Position numbers and translations under genes: made by a program. A model generated the notes under the pieces. The model searched no databases and was not told where the DNA came from. It saw only the letters and a program-made list of their open reading frames with translations. From Bacteroidales bacterium (GTDB taxonomy: Bacteria > Bacteroidota > Bacteroidia > Bacteroidales > F082), in assembly GCA_017427985.1 (NCBI GenBank), contig JAFRRS010000023.1, forward strand, positions 310,001 to 374,000: a stretch of DNA of 64,000 nucleotides. Reading direction: 5' to 3'. Positions 1 to 9,272 of this stretch are shown here, in pieces; positions within the stretch are counted from its first letter, which is position 1, and each line of letters starts with the position of its first letter.

Positions 1-1
1 A

Positions 2-334
2 CATAAGACGCTCGAAGGCAGATGGTGGGGCGACCCAGGTTTCATTCATCTTTGTTTCGACATCCGCAATATGGACTTGGTGCAGAAAGCGGCGAAAGAA
101 CTGGGGCATGACTTCGTGTGCGACAGCGGCGACAACTTCGACATGGGCGACGCCAATGGACATTTCACTTACGTGGAAGACCCCGACGGAACGCTCATCG
201 AGTTTGTCGAGACATTCAAAATCCCAGTCATCAGGAAGCTGGGGATATCAATAAACCTTAAGAAAAGAAGCGACTATAAGCCGTTGCCGAGAATCATTAC
301 AAAGGCGCTACGATTTATGAGAGTGGAGTTCTAA
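2..334 (+). CDS. VOC/glyoxalase-family protein, C-terminal part
   Basis: The open frame enters from before the window (frame of base 2) and stops at 334, so only the last ~110 residues are seen. The peptide has RWWGDPGFIHLCFD at the start and YVEDPDGTLIEFVE later, which fits the second half of a vicinal-oxygen-chelate (glyoxalase/bleomycin-resistance) fold, where His and the terminal Glu (in IEFVE) usually bind the metal. The last ~35 residues are basic and lie beyond the usual domain. The substrate is not predictable. An internal ATG at 71 exists, but in-frame homology-like residues upstream of it show that it is not the start. The gene is convergent with the OmpH operon and they share a palindromic terminator. 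Confidence 0.72.
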   Translation, partial: HKTLEGRWWGDPGFIHLCFDIRNMDLVQKAAKELGHDFVCDSGDNFDMGDANGHFTYVEDPDGTLIEFVETFKIPVIRKLGISINLKKRSDYKPLPRIITKALRFMRVEF

Positions 335-369
335 ATAGAAAAGGCTGCGAATTCGCAGCCTTTTCTATT
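334..369. terminator. Bidirectional intrinsic terminator (perfect palindrome)
   Basis: An 18+18 bp perfect inverted repeat centred on GAATTC runs from the stop codon of the glyoxalase gene to just before the end of the convergent OmpH gene. The arms contain AGAAAAGGCTGCGAA and its complement, giving a GC stem with A and T tracts on either side. It can therefore act as a terminator in both directions. Confidence 0.85.
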
Positions 370-383
370 TATTCAAATTATTA

Positions 384-893
384 TTAAAGTCCCAGTTTTT
401 TCTTCACGTCGGCAGTGATGTCGATCGCGCTGTCGCCGATTGAGAGGATAACGGTCTTTTCAAACACGTATGCCAGACCTTTTGCCTTCAAGACGTCGTC
501 GATAGCTGCTTTGATCTTGTCGAGCATAGGCTTTGAAAGCTCTTCCTGCTTTGCTGCGAGGTCAGCCTCTGCACCTGCCTGAAACTCCTGGATTCTGCTC
601 TGGAGATCCATGATTTCCTTTTCCTTTGACTGACGGAGGATATTCGACATTGTGGCTTCATTTGCCTGATAATCTCTCAACTTGCTCTGATATTCTGTTG
701 CCATTGCCTGAAGCTGTGCCTGGAGTTCGCCGTAATAAGCCTGCAAATCCTGCTGGATTTTCGCTCCTTCTGGCATCATGTCAATAATTGCTTGTGAGTC
801 AACATAACCGATTTTCTGTCCCTGTGCGTTAGCTCCAAAGCTTATGCCGAGTGCCAACACAAACAAAACCAATACTTTAGCTAATTTTTTCAT
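384..893 (-). CDS. OmpH/Skp family periplasmic chaperone
   Basis: This is a 169-residue protein with a signal peptide (residues 1-23, ending FGANA-Q) and a long Gln/Glu/Lys-rich coiled-coil region at about 40-120, the layout of Skp/OmpH. Skp-type trimers hold unfolded outer-membrane proteins in the periplasm on their way to the Bam complex. It lies downstream of a second ompH-like gene and bamA. A promoter of its own is visible in the 84-base gap upstream. It is a paralogue of the next gene, as in Porphyromonas, where two OmpH genes follow bamA. The family assignment is firm; the specific client is unknown. Confidence 0.88.
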   Translation of the reverse strand: MKKLAKVLVLFVLALGISFGANAQGQKIGYVDSQAIIDMMPEGAKIQQDLQAYYGELQAQLQAMATEYQSKLRDYQANEATMSNILRQSKEKEIMDLQSRIQEFQAGAEADLAAKQEELSKPMLDKIKAAIDDVLKAKGLAYVFEKTVILSIGDSAIDITADVKKKLGL

Positions 894-926
894 TTTTATT
901 TAATTTAATTTTAATCTATTTTCGTG

Positions 927-960
927 CAAAAATACTATTTTTTTTCATTAACTGGTCAAA
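927..960 (-). promoter_or_regulatory. Bacteroidota-type promoter upstream of the distal ompH
   Basis: On the minus strand a TATTTTTG -7 box (934 down to 927) follows TTTG (960-957) at a spacing of 22 bases. It lies in the gap between the two ompH paralogues, so the distal copy can probably be transcribed separately from the bamA operon. Confidence 0.6.
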
Positions 961-977
961 TAATTTAATATTTGGCA

Positions 978-1616
978 TTATTTCTTCTCGCCTCCATCTT
1001 TCGGCGTTCTCGGTGCTGACTTACCGCCGCCGCCACTGCTTGATGATGTGCTTGCTGCACGTTTGCGGTCGGCACGGCGCACTGTCTGCATCACATTGCC
1101 AATCTCATCAAGAACGTCGTCGCTGATGTCGAACTTGTCGTTGCAGAACAAAATCGTTGTGCCAGCAGCCTTGTCAAAAACGAAAGAGTAGTTCTTGACT
1201 TGCGCGATTTGCGTGATGGCATTGTAAATCTTTTCCTGAATCGGCTGGATGAGCTCCACACGTTTTGTAAACAACTCCCCTTCCGGTCCGTAATACTGCA
1301 TCTGAAGAGCGGTCAGCTCCTGTTCCTTGGCAGCGATGGCGTCTTCTTTTTTCTTCTTCATATTGTCAGAAAGAAGCACCGATTCAGTCTGATACTCGCG
1401 TTGCATCTGGTCGAGCTTGTCACGCAAAGCCTTCAGCTCCTTCTGCCATTTCACCGACAGCTGGTTGATTTCCTCCTGAGCGTCGCCATATTCAGGAATA
1501 TTCTGAAGAATATAATCCGTGTCGACGTATGCTATTTTTTGATTTCCCTGGGCATTGGCTGAAGAAACGCCAAGAATCATAAAGAAAGCGAGCAATAATA
1601 ATGTTTTAGTTTTCAT
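978..1616 (-). CDS. OmpH/Skp family periplasmic chaperone
   Basis: This is a 212-residue paralogue of the neighbouring OmpH protein. It has a signal peptide (1-22, ending SSANA-Q), the family N-terminal IAYVDTDYILQNIPEY segment and a charged coiled coil at about 45-110. It differs by a C-terminal Arg/Ser/Gly/Lys-rich tail (residues ~178-212, SSSSGGGGKS) expected to be disordered. It directly follows bamA by 29 bases on the same strand, consistent with a chaperone feeding the assembly machine. Confidence 0.88.
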   Translation of the reverse strand: MKTKTLLLLAFFMILGVSSANAQGNQKIAYVDTDYILQNIPEYGDAQEEINQLSVKWQKELKALRDKLDQMQREYQTESVLLSDNMKKKKEDAIAAKEQELTALQMQYYGPEGELFTKRVELIQPIQEKIYNAITQIAQVKNYSFVFDKAAGTTILFCNDKFDISDDVLDEIGNVMQTVRRADRKRAASTSSSSGGGGKSAPRTPKDGGEKK

Positions 1617-1645
1617 ATCAATTTATCTTTTAATTCAAAATCTTT

Positions 1646-4303
1646 TTAGTCAATTGAGCCGCCTATTGAGAAGTGGAACTGGCTTCCTGCGGCATCGCTT
1701 GCGCCAGGCACCTCGTCGAAACCATAGCCCCAGTCGAGACCGAGCATACCGAACATCGGCAGGTAGATTCTCACGCCGAGACCTGCTGAACGGTAGAGGT
1801 CGAACGGGTTAAACTTGTCGAATCCGAGCCAGCAGTTACCCGCCTCCACGAATGTCAGGGCGAAGATGGTCGCCGACGGGTTCAAGGTAAGAGGATAACG
1901 GAGCTCCATAGTATATTTCGCGAAGATATTACCGCCCTCGTTACTGTTCAGCGTATATGTCGGGGTCAATGCGGTGTTGGCGTAGCCTCGCATACCGATA
2001 AGCTCACGTCCGTCGAAGTTATACGAGCCGGTGAGTCCGTCGCCGCCGAGGCAGAAACGCTGGAATGGCGTGACACCTATCGCAGGGTTGTAATAGCCGA
2101 GCAAACCGAAGCGGGCACGTGTCATGAGGACGAGCTTGTCGGCAAGCTCAGTGTACATCGCCGCCTTGAACTTCCATTTATGGAACTCAACCCAATGGAA
2201 TTTCGCGTCCTCACGCTCATCGACATCGGAATATTCCTTGTCATAATCGACAGGGTTGAAGATAGAATATGGTGGCGTAACCTCAAGAGACAGAACGAAT
2301 TCCGAGCCATAACGAGGATAAATCGGGTGGCTGGTGGAGTTACGTCCGAATGTAATGTTATATCCGATAAGGTTGAAATCGCCGTTACCCGTTCCGAAAT
2401 TGAAAATCGACTTATAGTTGCTGAGCGAATAACGAATCAAATTGATGCCGTTGTAAAGTGTGAAAAAGTCATCAGGCCATTTGAGACGTGTTCCGATACC
2501 CGCGGAGATACCGGTCTGGCGGAAATAACCAGTAACGGTGGTGTAAATGTTCTTATAAGCCGAATGATACACCGACACCGTCAATGAGTTCGGGCGTTTG
2601 CCGCCGAGCCAAGGCTCAGTGAACGTCACACCGTAGTTGATATAAGTCGTTCCGTAGGTCTGAATCCTGAACGAAAGCTTTTGTCCGTCGCCTGAAGGTA
2701 TAGGGCGCCATGCGTCTTTTTTGAAGAAATTCCTAAGCGACACGTTGTTGAGGTTCAAGCCCAAAGAAAGCATGAGTCTGTTATAGCCCCAGCCTGCCGA
2801 AAGTTCAATCTGGTCGTTCGGTGTCTCTTCCACTACATAGTTGATGTCAACGGTGCCGTCAGCAGGGTCTGGCTTGATGTCCGGCGTCAGCTTCTGAGCA
2901 TCGAAATATTGCAAAGCCGAGAGCTCGCGTATGGTTCTGATGATGTCGCTACGGCTGTAGAGTTGTCCCGGGCGCGTGTACATCTCACGGATTATGATGC
3001 GGTCGTTGGTCTTGGTGTTACCCTTCACCGTCACACGTTTGATGGTAGCTTGCTCGCCCTCCGTCATCCTCATCTCAATGTCGATGGTGTCGTTTTCAAC
3101 TCTAACTTCAACAGGATCAACGCGAAAGAAAAGATAGCCGTCGTCCATATACAACGACGAGATGTCGTAACCGCCTTCGGTGTAGTTGAGGTTTTTCTCA
3201 AGAAGCTCCTGGTTGTAAACGTCGCCTCTTCTGATTCCGAGCACTTTGTTAAGAGTCGCGGTGTCGTATTTTGTGTTACCGACCCACGTAATATCTCCGA
3301 AATAATATTTGTTTCCTTCATAAATATCGAGGCTGATGCCAATATTCCTGTCATCCATCACATAGACCGAATCCTTCACAATCTTCGCGTCCCTATAGCC
3401 TCTCTCGTTGTATTTCTTGATGATAAGCTCCTTGTCAGACTCAAAATTGTTCTCATTATAACGCGACGCCTTGAAAATCCTTGGGCGAATATTCTCAGTA
3501 AAATACCAAACAACCTCTTCCTCAGCTTCAATAGGTCTTAATGTCACAAGATCCCAAATAGTGTTGACAAAAGAGGCTCCAAGCGGTCTCAGCGGGTCGA
3601 ATTTGCCTCTTCGTTTAGTCTCTTTCATCGCCGAACGCACCTGGATATCGGTAAGGACTTCATTGTTGTTGACAACAATCTCGCCGATGCGAACCTTGTG
3701 CTTTTTATCAACATTTATTATGATTGAAACGTAATTATCCATTGTGGTGTCAGGCACTGGAGTCATCTTGACTTCAGTGTTCAGGAAACCTTTTTCAGCA
3801 AAATAATCCTTGACAATCTTTTTCGTCTTGTTGTAAGTGTGTTCTGTCGCCACGTCGCCGCGGGTGAGGTTGATTTTCTTTCTCAGCTCCTCCGCCTCAG
3901 ATTTTTTCACGCCTTTGAATGAGAATTTGCTAATCCTTGGGCGTTCTTTCATGTCAATATTTAGAAAGATTTTTCCCGCAACCTTTTGAGTATAAGTGAT
4001 TTGAATATCTTCAAAGAGACCTTGCTCCCATAATTTCATAATCGCGTCTGTGATTTTGTCGCCTGGAACCTTCACCGTCATTCCGACACGCAGTCCGGAG
4101 AGCATCACCACCACGGCCGGGTCGACAAACTCGACGCCTGTCACCGTGATACCACCGATTTCATATTCCCGAGGGAACGAGTAGTCAACATCAGAAAGGT
4201 CGTTTCCGACTTGTATTTGTGCTGTTGCGACTCCGTTTGTCATGATGGAAACCCAGCATAACATTACGGATGCAAATATTAAAAACCTTTTCAAAAAAGT
4301 CAT
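1646..4303 (-). CDS. bamA: Outer-membrane protein assembly factor BamA (Omp85)
   Basis: This is an 885-residue protein if the ATG at 4303 is used. That start gives a good signal peptide (TFLKRFLIFASVMLCWVSI ... VATAQ) and lies just after the uppS stop, so the longer reading that overlaps uppS is less likely. The N-terminal half (about 50-450) carries repeated POTRA-type modules such as GITVTGVEFVDP and ITWVGNTKYDTATLNKVLGI. The C-terminal half is the Omp85 beta-barrel, with GLTGSYNFDGRELIGMRGY in the region of the conserved VRGY/F motif. BamA folds and inserts outer-membrane beta-barrels. It sits in an operon-like run uppS-bamA-ompH-ompH. Confidence 0.95.
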   Translation of the reverse strand: MTFLKRFLIFASVMLCWVSIMTNGVATAQIQVGNDLSDVDYSFPREYEIGGITVTGVEFVDPAVVVMLSGLRVGMTVKVPGDKITDAIMKLWEQGLFEDIQITYTQKVAGKIFLNIDMKERPRISKFSFKGVKKSEAEELRKKINLTRGDVATEHTYNKTKKIVKDYFAEKGFLNTEVKMTPVPDTTMDNYVSIIINVDKKHKVRIGEIVVNNNEVLTDIQVRSAMKETKRRGKFDPLRPLGASFVNTIWDLVTLRPIEAEEEVVWYFTENIRPRIFKASRYNENNFESDKELIIKKYNERGYRDAKIVKDSVYVMDDRNIGISLDIYEGNKYYFGDITWVGNTKYDTATLNKVLGIRRGDVYNQELLEKNLNYTEGGYDISSLYMDDGYLFFRVDPVEVRVENDTIDIEMRMTEGEQATIKRVTVKGNTKTNDRIIIREMYTRPGQLYSRSDIIRTIRELSALQYFDAQKLTPDIKPDPADGTVDINYVVEETPNDQIELSAGWGYNRLMLSLGLNLNNVSLRNFFKKDAWRPIPSGDGQKLSFRIQTYGTTYINYGVTFTEPWLGGKRPNSLTVSVYHSAYKNIYTTVTGYFRQTGISAGIGTRLKWPDDFFTLYNGINLIRYSLSNYKSIFNFGTGNGDFNLIGYNITFGRNSTSHPIYPRYGSEFVLSLEVTPPYSIFNPVDYDKEYSDVDEREDAKFHWVEFHKWKFKAAMYTELADKLVLMTRARFGLLGYYNPAIGVTPFQRFCLGGDGLTGSYNFDGRELIGMRGYANTALTPTYTLNSNEGGNIFAKYTMELRYPLTLNPSATIFALTFVEAGNCWLGFDKFNPFDLYRSAGLGVRIYLPMFGMLGLDWGYGFDEVPGASDAAGSQFHFSIGGSID

Positions 4304-4307
4304 TTTC

Positions 4308-5054
4308 TTACTTTTTAATTTGTTCACTTGTCTTTCCGAACCTGCGTTCACGTTTTTGATAATCGATTATCGCCTCATAAAGGTCTTCCTTGGAGAATTC
4401 AGGCCAGTATTTCTTTGTAAAATAAAGCTCCGAATAGGCTATTTGCCAAAGCAGATAGTTGCTGATCCTCTCTTCGCCGCTTGTGCGGATTAGAAGGTCG
4501 GGGTCGGGCATTCCAGCCGTAGCCAAATGATTGTTTATCAACGACTCATCAACATCTTCCGGATTTATCTTCCCTTCCTTGACTTCTGTTGCGATGTCTT
4601 TCACCATCTTCGTCAACTCCCAGCGGCTCGAGTAGCTGAGACACAATGTCAGCGTCATGCGGGTGTTGTTCTTAGTGTTGTCTATGGCATACATCAGAGC
4701 GTCGTACTGCGATTTCGGTAGACGTTTCAAATCACCGATTGCATTAAGGCGTATATTATTATCGTTCAATGTCTTAAGTTCATTTTTCAAAGCATTGGCG
4801 AGCAACGACATAAGAGCGTCGACCTCAAACGAGGAACGGTTCCAGTTCTCCGTCGAGAAAGCGTACAAGGTAAGATATTTGACACCGAGTTCGGCACATG
4901 CCTCTGTGGTGTTACGCACCGCGTCGACACCGTGCTGATGCCCGAAGACACGCATTTTACCCTGTTGTTTCGCCCAACGTCCGTTACCGTCCATGATGAC
5001 GGCAATATGTTGCGGAAGACGTTCTGCTATTATCTTATCTTTAAGGCTCTCCAT
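4308..5054 (-). CDS. uppS: Isoprenyl (undecaprenyl diphosphate) synthase
   Basis: This is a 248-residue cis-prenyltransferase of normal length. The catalytic motif [13 protein letters not shown] puts the essential Asp at residue 22, and RTSGE near the C-terminus is the diphosphate-binding signature. It makes the C55 lipid carrier for peptidoglycan and surface-glycan synthesis. It is separated from bamA by 4 bases and from the DUF6089 gene by 3, so the three genes are probably co-transcribed. Confidence 0.96.
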   Translation of the reverse strand: MESLKDKIIAERLPQHIAVIMDGNGRWAKQQGKMRVFGHQHGVDAVRNTTEACAELGVKYLTLYAFSTENWNRSSFEVDALMSLLANALKNELKTLNDNNIRLNAIGDLKRLPKSQYDALMYAIDNTKNNTRMTLTLCLSYSSRWELTKMVKDIATEVKEGKINPEDVDESLINNHLATAGMPDPDLLIRTSGEERISNYLLWQIAYSELYFTKKYWPEFSKEDLYEAIIDYQKRERRFGKTSEQIKK

Positions 5055-5057
5055 CTT

Positions 5058-5921
5058 CTAATAGTATTTAAACGATTTGTTTTCACCAGCGTCGCAAACA
5101 GATTTCTTCGGCACGACAAACTTATAAACCAACGAGACATTAAAATATCCGAACCAGTCATTGGTGTTTCTGTTGCCTCTTTGGATATACTTTATTTTAT
5201 TGGCTCCGTACTCATCCGTCGTCAGTCCTGTAGGGTCGCTATATTGCACAAAAGGCTGATCTTCGGCATCGTCGTAGGTCGGATAATATGCGTGGCAATC
5301 GTCGAGCCAGTCGGTGAAAGTCATGTCCATCCTCCATTCAAAAGCGATGCCTGTTCTCTTGGTAAGGCTGTATTTCACACCCACTCCAAAAGGAATCGAC
5401 GCCGAGATTTTGTTATATTTTTTCATCCCGTTTGTGAGTCCCCTTTCGTAATCGACATCCGTAAGCACTCTGCAAAGCTCCGTGCCGTCTTCCGCTTTCG
5501 GGTTGAATGTAAATACGGAAAGCCCGCCGAAAATATAAGTGGACCAATAGGTGCGCCCGCTTCCAGTAAAATAATCGAGGAAATTAAACTCCGCGATTAC
5601 AGCGAAATCATTGACGTTTGTCTTAAACGACAATCCGCGTTCAGGTCGGTATTTTGCGACAGCGTCACTGCCAGCAAGAGGCAGGTAAGAATAAGCGACG
5701 CGGAAAGCCCATCTGGTGTTTTCGTAATATCTGAACACCAAGCCACCACCCAAACGGCTTTGGCTAAACGGCTTGTTCGGGTTGATATCGCCCATGTAAT
5801 AAGACAATCCGGCCGAGGCACCCACTTCAAAAATCTGCGCCTTAGTCTGCAATGCAGCGCCAAATTGCCCCATCAAAAGGGCAATCGTCGCTATCAAATA
5901 AAACCTCTTACAGCTCTTCAC
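5058..5921 (-). CDS. DUF6089 / PorG-like outer-membrane beta-barrel protein
   Basis: A GTG start at 5921 gives 287 residues beginning with a convincing signal peptide (KSCKRFYLIATIALLMG ... QTKAQ). A longer TTG reading from 5957 would begin inside a TATTTTTG promoter box (5962-5955) and is rejected. The mature protein starts FEVGASAGLSYYMGDINP and has the alternating pattern of a small outer-membrane barrel. In Porphyromonas gingivalis the T9SS outer-membrane protein PorG lies in the same gene order beside uppS and bamA. The T9SS cargo genes in this window make that role plausible, but it is inferred from context and general resemblance. Confidence 0.75.
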   Translation of the reverse strand: MKSCKRFYLIATIALLMGQFGAALQTKAQIFEVGASAGLSYYMGDINPNKPFSQSRLGGGLVFRYYENTRWAFRVAYSYLPLAGSDAVAKYRPERGLSFKTNVNDFAVIAEFNFLDYFTGSGRTYWSTYIFGGLSVFTFNPKAEDGTELCRVLTDVDYERGLTNGMKKYNKISASIPFGVGVKYSLTKRTGIAFEWRMDMTFTDWLDDCHAYYPTYDDAEDQPFVQYSDPTGLTTDEYGANKIKYIQRGNRNTNDWFGYFNVSLVYKFVVPKKSVCDAGENKSFKYY

Positions 5922-5993
5922 CCGTTTGTCTTTTCTTACATTTCTATAAAAGTACAAAAATACAATATTTTTTTGAAACCATTGTAATTTTTT

Positions 5994-6872
5994 TTAATTT
6001 CTGACATCGTTTCCCCAAAGAAGCTTCTTCCTTATTGCTTCAAAGAAATCTTTCCCTGGCAATTTAACCATATTGAAGCAGAAATCAGCCTTTTTCACTT
6101 CAAGTTCCAACGTTCTGTCAACCAATTTAGTACGTGAGTCAAGACTCAGGTCGTAGGCATCGCAGCGGCCGTCGACTTTGATCTTAACCACACTTTTGTC
6201 AGATATAACGACGGGACGGACGCTTAAATTGTGTGCGGAGATAGGAGTTATCAAAAAACTGTCATTATTTGGCGCTACTATAGGTCCGCCTGCGCTCAAC
6301 GAATAAGCAGTGGAACCCGTTGGCGTTGCCAGAATGATACCATCCGCCCAATACGTGTTCAGCAGTTTATCGTCGACAAAAACCTGTATCACGATGAGGC
6401 TGCTGCCGTCTTTGCGCATGACACTCAACTCGTTAAGGGCGAAGTTTATGCCTTTGAAACGACCTTCCTCTCCCACGAGTTCGAGCAGCGAGCGTTTCTC
6501 CACTTCATAATTCCCTTTCAGAATCATGTTCACTGCATCAAGAGTCTCCATTGACGAGACACTCGACAGGAAACCCAGCCTGCCCATATTGATTCCGAGC
6601 ACAGGGATACCGGTATCGCGCACGAACTCCAACGAATCGAGCATCGTTCCGTCGCCGCCAAAAGAAAACAGCACATCCGCCCTGCCCTTCAGCTGTTCAT
6701 ACGAGTTAAACGCATGATATTCAGCATCTTCTGAAGCGCATCTTTTGATGTCATTCAAAAAGCCGGAATACACGACAATCTCAGTACCGGCGTTTTTCAA
6801 CACTTGCAGAACTTCTTTCACAAGTCCGTCATAATCAGGGCCGAACCCTCTTCCGTACAAGGCTATTTTCAT
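5994..6872 (-). CDS. nadK: NAD kinase
   Basis: This is a 292-residue protein with the NAD kinase signature FSFGGDGTMLDS (about residues 70-80) and the second conserved block ATPTGSTAYSLSAGGPI. It phosphorylates NAD to NADP, using the first Asp of GGDG as catalytic residue. It is followed after 36 bases by the PorG-like gene and preceded by an Omp85-type gene, an arrangement consistent with a long minus-strand operon starting at rsgA. Length and motifs are typical. Confidence 0.95.
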   Translation of the reverse strand: MKIALYGRGFGPDYDGLVKEVLQVLKNAGTEIVVYSGFLNDIKRCASEDAEYHAFNSYEQLKGRADVLFSFGGDGTMLDSLEFVRDTGIPVLGINMGRLGFLSSVSSMETLDAVNMILKGNYEVEKRSLLELVGEEGRFKGINFALNELSVMRKDGSSLIVIQVFVDDKLLNTYWADGIILATPTGSTAYSLSAGGPIVAPNNDSFLITPISAHNLSVRPVVISDKSVVKIKVDGRCDAYDLSLDSRTKLVDRTLELEVKKADFCFNMVKLPGKDFFEAIRKKLLWGNDVRN

Positions 6873-6890
6873 AATAACAAGTTTTTCAAA

Positions 6891-8303
6891 TCATATTGGA
6901 GCCACGAGATGCACGAAAAACCCCGTCTCCCCGAGTCCGTTAATACCATATTCAAGACGCAGCACTTTGTCGTAATAAGTGACAAAATCGATGCCGACAC
7001 CAGTGCCGTAAATCCATTCGTTTGCGATTCTCGTCGAAAAGTTCTCAGGCACAACAACATCCCAAGTGTAGCCAAAATCGAAAAACAGATTGGCATATAA
7101 AGCGAGATGAATCTTTCCAAACCTGTCGTTTTTTATCAGCGGAAGATGCTTTGTGACAGGTTTTAAGATCTCGAACTTCAAATTGTTCTTAAAAATCGTA
7201 TAATTCTGTGCGTCAACGACATACAAATCGTATGCCCTGACGTAATCGTTGCCATAGCCGAAGCCCTGCGACAAGAAATAAGGCGACATCTTGCTGTCGG
7301 ATATCTTTGTCGTGATGTTCGATGCCCAATAAAACCTGCCAACCACAGGCGTGTACCAGTCAGCTGTGATTTTTCCATAGAATAAATCCGGCGAATAGTC
7401 AAACAAGCCAATACCAATCTTCGTCAATTCAAGTTCGAGATAATGGCCGTCGAGAGGATAGTTGTGGTCGTCACGATAGTCGTTTTTAAATATCGCCGAC
7501 AACGTGATGTATTGGAAACGAGTCCCTTCCGGATTCGCAAAGTCGGGATTATATTTCACGAGGCTGTCGTTAAACAACCTATTGTCGTATCTTGCCTGCA
7601 AATACAGCTTGTTTCTGTAGCCGAACCTGTAGTAAGGCATCAAAAACGCATAAAACGACTCGTGAGCATAATCATCTTCTCCGTCAAAATACTTGATCCT
7701 GTCGTTTTCAGTGATATACGCCAGTTCCCTGTTACGAATCAAACCCGATGACAACTTCACGCCAAGTCTTTGTCTCTTTGTAAGATACGGAATATCATAA
7801 GTGACACCAAAATTCTGGTTATACCCGCCGATTATCGTAAGGTCGAGCTCATGTTTCAGACCCCACAGGTTGCAATAAACGAGGTCTAAGCCATAGCTCA
7901 AACGCGTTATCTTATCGGCGTCATACCATGATTTCAGGTTTCTGTCGGCGTATGCCAGATAAGGGATAGGCCACAGATACCAACGCTCAACCATGGTGAT
8001 AGTCAGCACTTTATGATGTTCATCGACATCGAGCCAGTCGAAGTCAACGAAATTAAAAAGCGTGGTGTTAAGCAGGTTTTCACGGCTTTCTTTGATGATT
8101 TCGTCGGAAATTGCAGCATTATCTCCGCCAGTTCTAATGGTATCGCCTTCATGGAAAAGCATTTCCCTGAATATCGTGGACTCTTTTGTCACTTTATTGC
8201 CAACAAGATTGATTTTCGAGACTATGAAATAACCGTCCCCGTTCTGTTGCGCGAATGACGCGACAGAACACAGGAGAAAGAATATCACCAACAGTTTTCT
8301 CAT
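6891..8303 (-). CDS. Omp85/TamA-like outer-membrane protein
   Basis: Starting at the ATG at 8303 gives 470 residues with a signal peptide (RKLLVIFFLLCSVASFAQ). The longer reading would run well into rsgA. The N-terminal ~100 residues (ISKINLVGNKVTKESTIFREM) look like a single POTRA module. The rest is a transmembrane beta-barrel, with YDIPYLTKRQRLGVKLSSG and a C-terminal GETGFFVHLVAPI strand. It is much shorter than the BamA encoded 2.6 kb away, so it is a second, lineage-specific Omp85 member of unknown client. Its placement with nadK and rsgA gives no specific function. Confidence 0.8.
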   Translation of the reverse strand: MRKLLVIFFLLCSVASFAQQNGDGYFIVSKINLVGNKVTKESTIFREMLFHEGDTIRTGGDNAAISDEIIKESRENLLNTTLFNFVDFDWLDVDEHHKVLTITMVERWYLWPIPYLAYADRNLKSWYDADKITRLSYGLDLVYCNLWGLKHELDLTIIGGYNQNFGVTYDIPYLTKRQRLGVKLSSGLIRNRELAYITENDRIKYFDGEDDYAHESFYAFLMPYYRFGYRNKLYLQARYDNRLFNDSLVKYNPDFANPEGTRFQYITLSAIFKNDYRDDHNYPLDGHYLELELTKIGIGLFDYSPDLFYGKITADWYTPVVGRFYWASNITTKISDSKMSPYFLSQGFGYGNDYVRAYDLYVVDAQNYTIFKNNLKFEILKPVTKHLPLIKNDRFGKIHLALYANLFFDFGYTWDVVVPENFSTRIANEWIYGTGVGIDFVTYYDKVLRLEYGINGLGETGFFVHLVAPI

Positions 8304-8305
8304 AA

Positions 8306-9214
8306 TCAATCGTCCATCATATTGCAATAGTTCGCATACCGCCAGTCGGCTATAACATGTTGTTCCACAGCGTCTTTTATGGCGCAGTGAGGCTCGTGAA
8401 GATGCGTGCAGTTGTTGAAACGGCATTCGTGCATCAGCGCTCTCATTTCCGGGAAACGCTGTGCAAGCGTCTCCTTTTCCAAATCGAAGAGAGCGAACTC
8501 TTTAATTCCCGGAGTGTCAATGATATAGCCTCCGAAACACAGCTCGTACATCTGGGCAAAAGTTGTAGTGTGCTTGCCTTTTTCGTGAACCTCAGAAATC
8601 TCGCCGACACGAATATCCAAATTAGGGTCGAGTCTGTTGACAAGAGCCGACTTACCCACTCCCGAATGACCCGAAAACATACACAGCTTATCCTTCATCA
8701 AGGCTTTGAGCCTGTCGCAGTTATAACCCGTTTTGGCAGAAACCATAAACGACTGGTAGCCAATTTTATTATAAACCTCCATCAGGCTTTCCGCCAAGGC
8801 GTTCTGTTCCTCGTCATAAAGGTCGCACTTGTTGAACACAATCACCACCGGAATATGATAAGCCTCCGCCGTCACAGTAAACCTGTCGATAAATCCCGTT
8901 GACGTCCTCGGTTGCGCCACTGTAGCCACAAGGATTGCCAAATCGACATTCGCCGCGATAATATGCGATTCTTTAGATAGATTCACCGATTTACGCACGA
9001 TGACGTTGTTGCGCGGCAAAATCTTGTTTATCACGCAAGTGTCCTTGTCGCGTTCATTCTCAAAACTCACGAGGTCGCCGACTGCCACAGGGTTAGTGGT
9101 GCGCATACCGTCAAGGCGCAGTTTGCCTCTTAACCGGCACTGCGACACCTTACCGGCATCGTCGCGAACGTCATACCAGCTTCCTGTTGATTTGATAACT
9201 CTCCCTATTGGCAT
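8306..9214 (-). CDS. rsgA: Small ribosomal subunit biogenesis GTPase RsgA
   Basis: This is a 302-residue protein from the ATG at 9214; a TTG reading from 9238 starts inside the promoter box. An N-terminal OB-fold is followed by a circularly permuted GTPase domain with G4 (FNKCDLYD) ahead of G1 (GHSGVGKSALVNRL) and G3 (DTPGIKEF). A Cys/His zinc knuckle follows (HECRFNNCTHLHEPHC). RsgA helps the late maturation of the 30S subunit. It overlaps no gene, ends 2 bases before the next start and appears to be the first gene of the minus-strand operon. Confidence 0.95.
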   Translation of the reverse strand: MPIGRVIKSTGSWYDVRDDAGKVSQCRLRGKLRLDGMRTTNPVAVGDLVSFENERDKDTCVINKILPRNNVIVRKSVNLSKESHIIAANVDLAILVATVAQPRTSTGFIDRFTVTAEAYHIPVVIVFNKCDLYDEEQNALAESLMEVYNKIGYQSFMVSAKTGYNCDRLKALMKDKLCMFSGHSGVGKSALVNRLDPNLDIRVGEISEVHEKGKHTTTFAQMYELCFGGYIIDTPGIKEFALFDLEKETLAQRFPEMRALMHECRFNNCTHLHEPHCAIKDAVEQHVIADWRYANYCNMMDD

Positions 9215-9236
9215 CTTTGCTCTGAAAAAACGGTGC

Positions 9237-9244
9237 AAAGGTAC
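9237..9244 (-). promoter_or_regulatory. Promoter -7 box of the rsgA operon
   Basis: TACCTTTG on the minus strand fits the TAnnTTTG consensus and lies about 25 bases upstream of the rsgA ATG at 9214. No clear -33 TTG at ideal spacing was seen. Confidence 0.5.
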
Positions 9245-9272
9245 ATATTTTTATTTAATTATAATAAAAACA

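Noticed and set aside
4932..5987. 351-codon plus-strand open frame opposite uppS and the DUF6089 gene
   Set aside because: A shadow of two well-supported minus-strand genes, with no recognisable domain.
9215..9238. Upstream TTG start for rsgA (310 residues)
   Set aside because: The extra codons overlap the TACCTTTG promoter box, and the conserved protein begins at MPIGRVIKS from the ATG at 9214.
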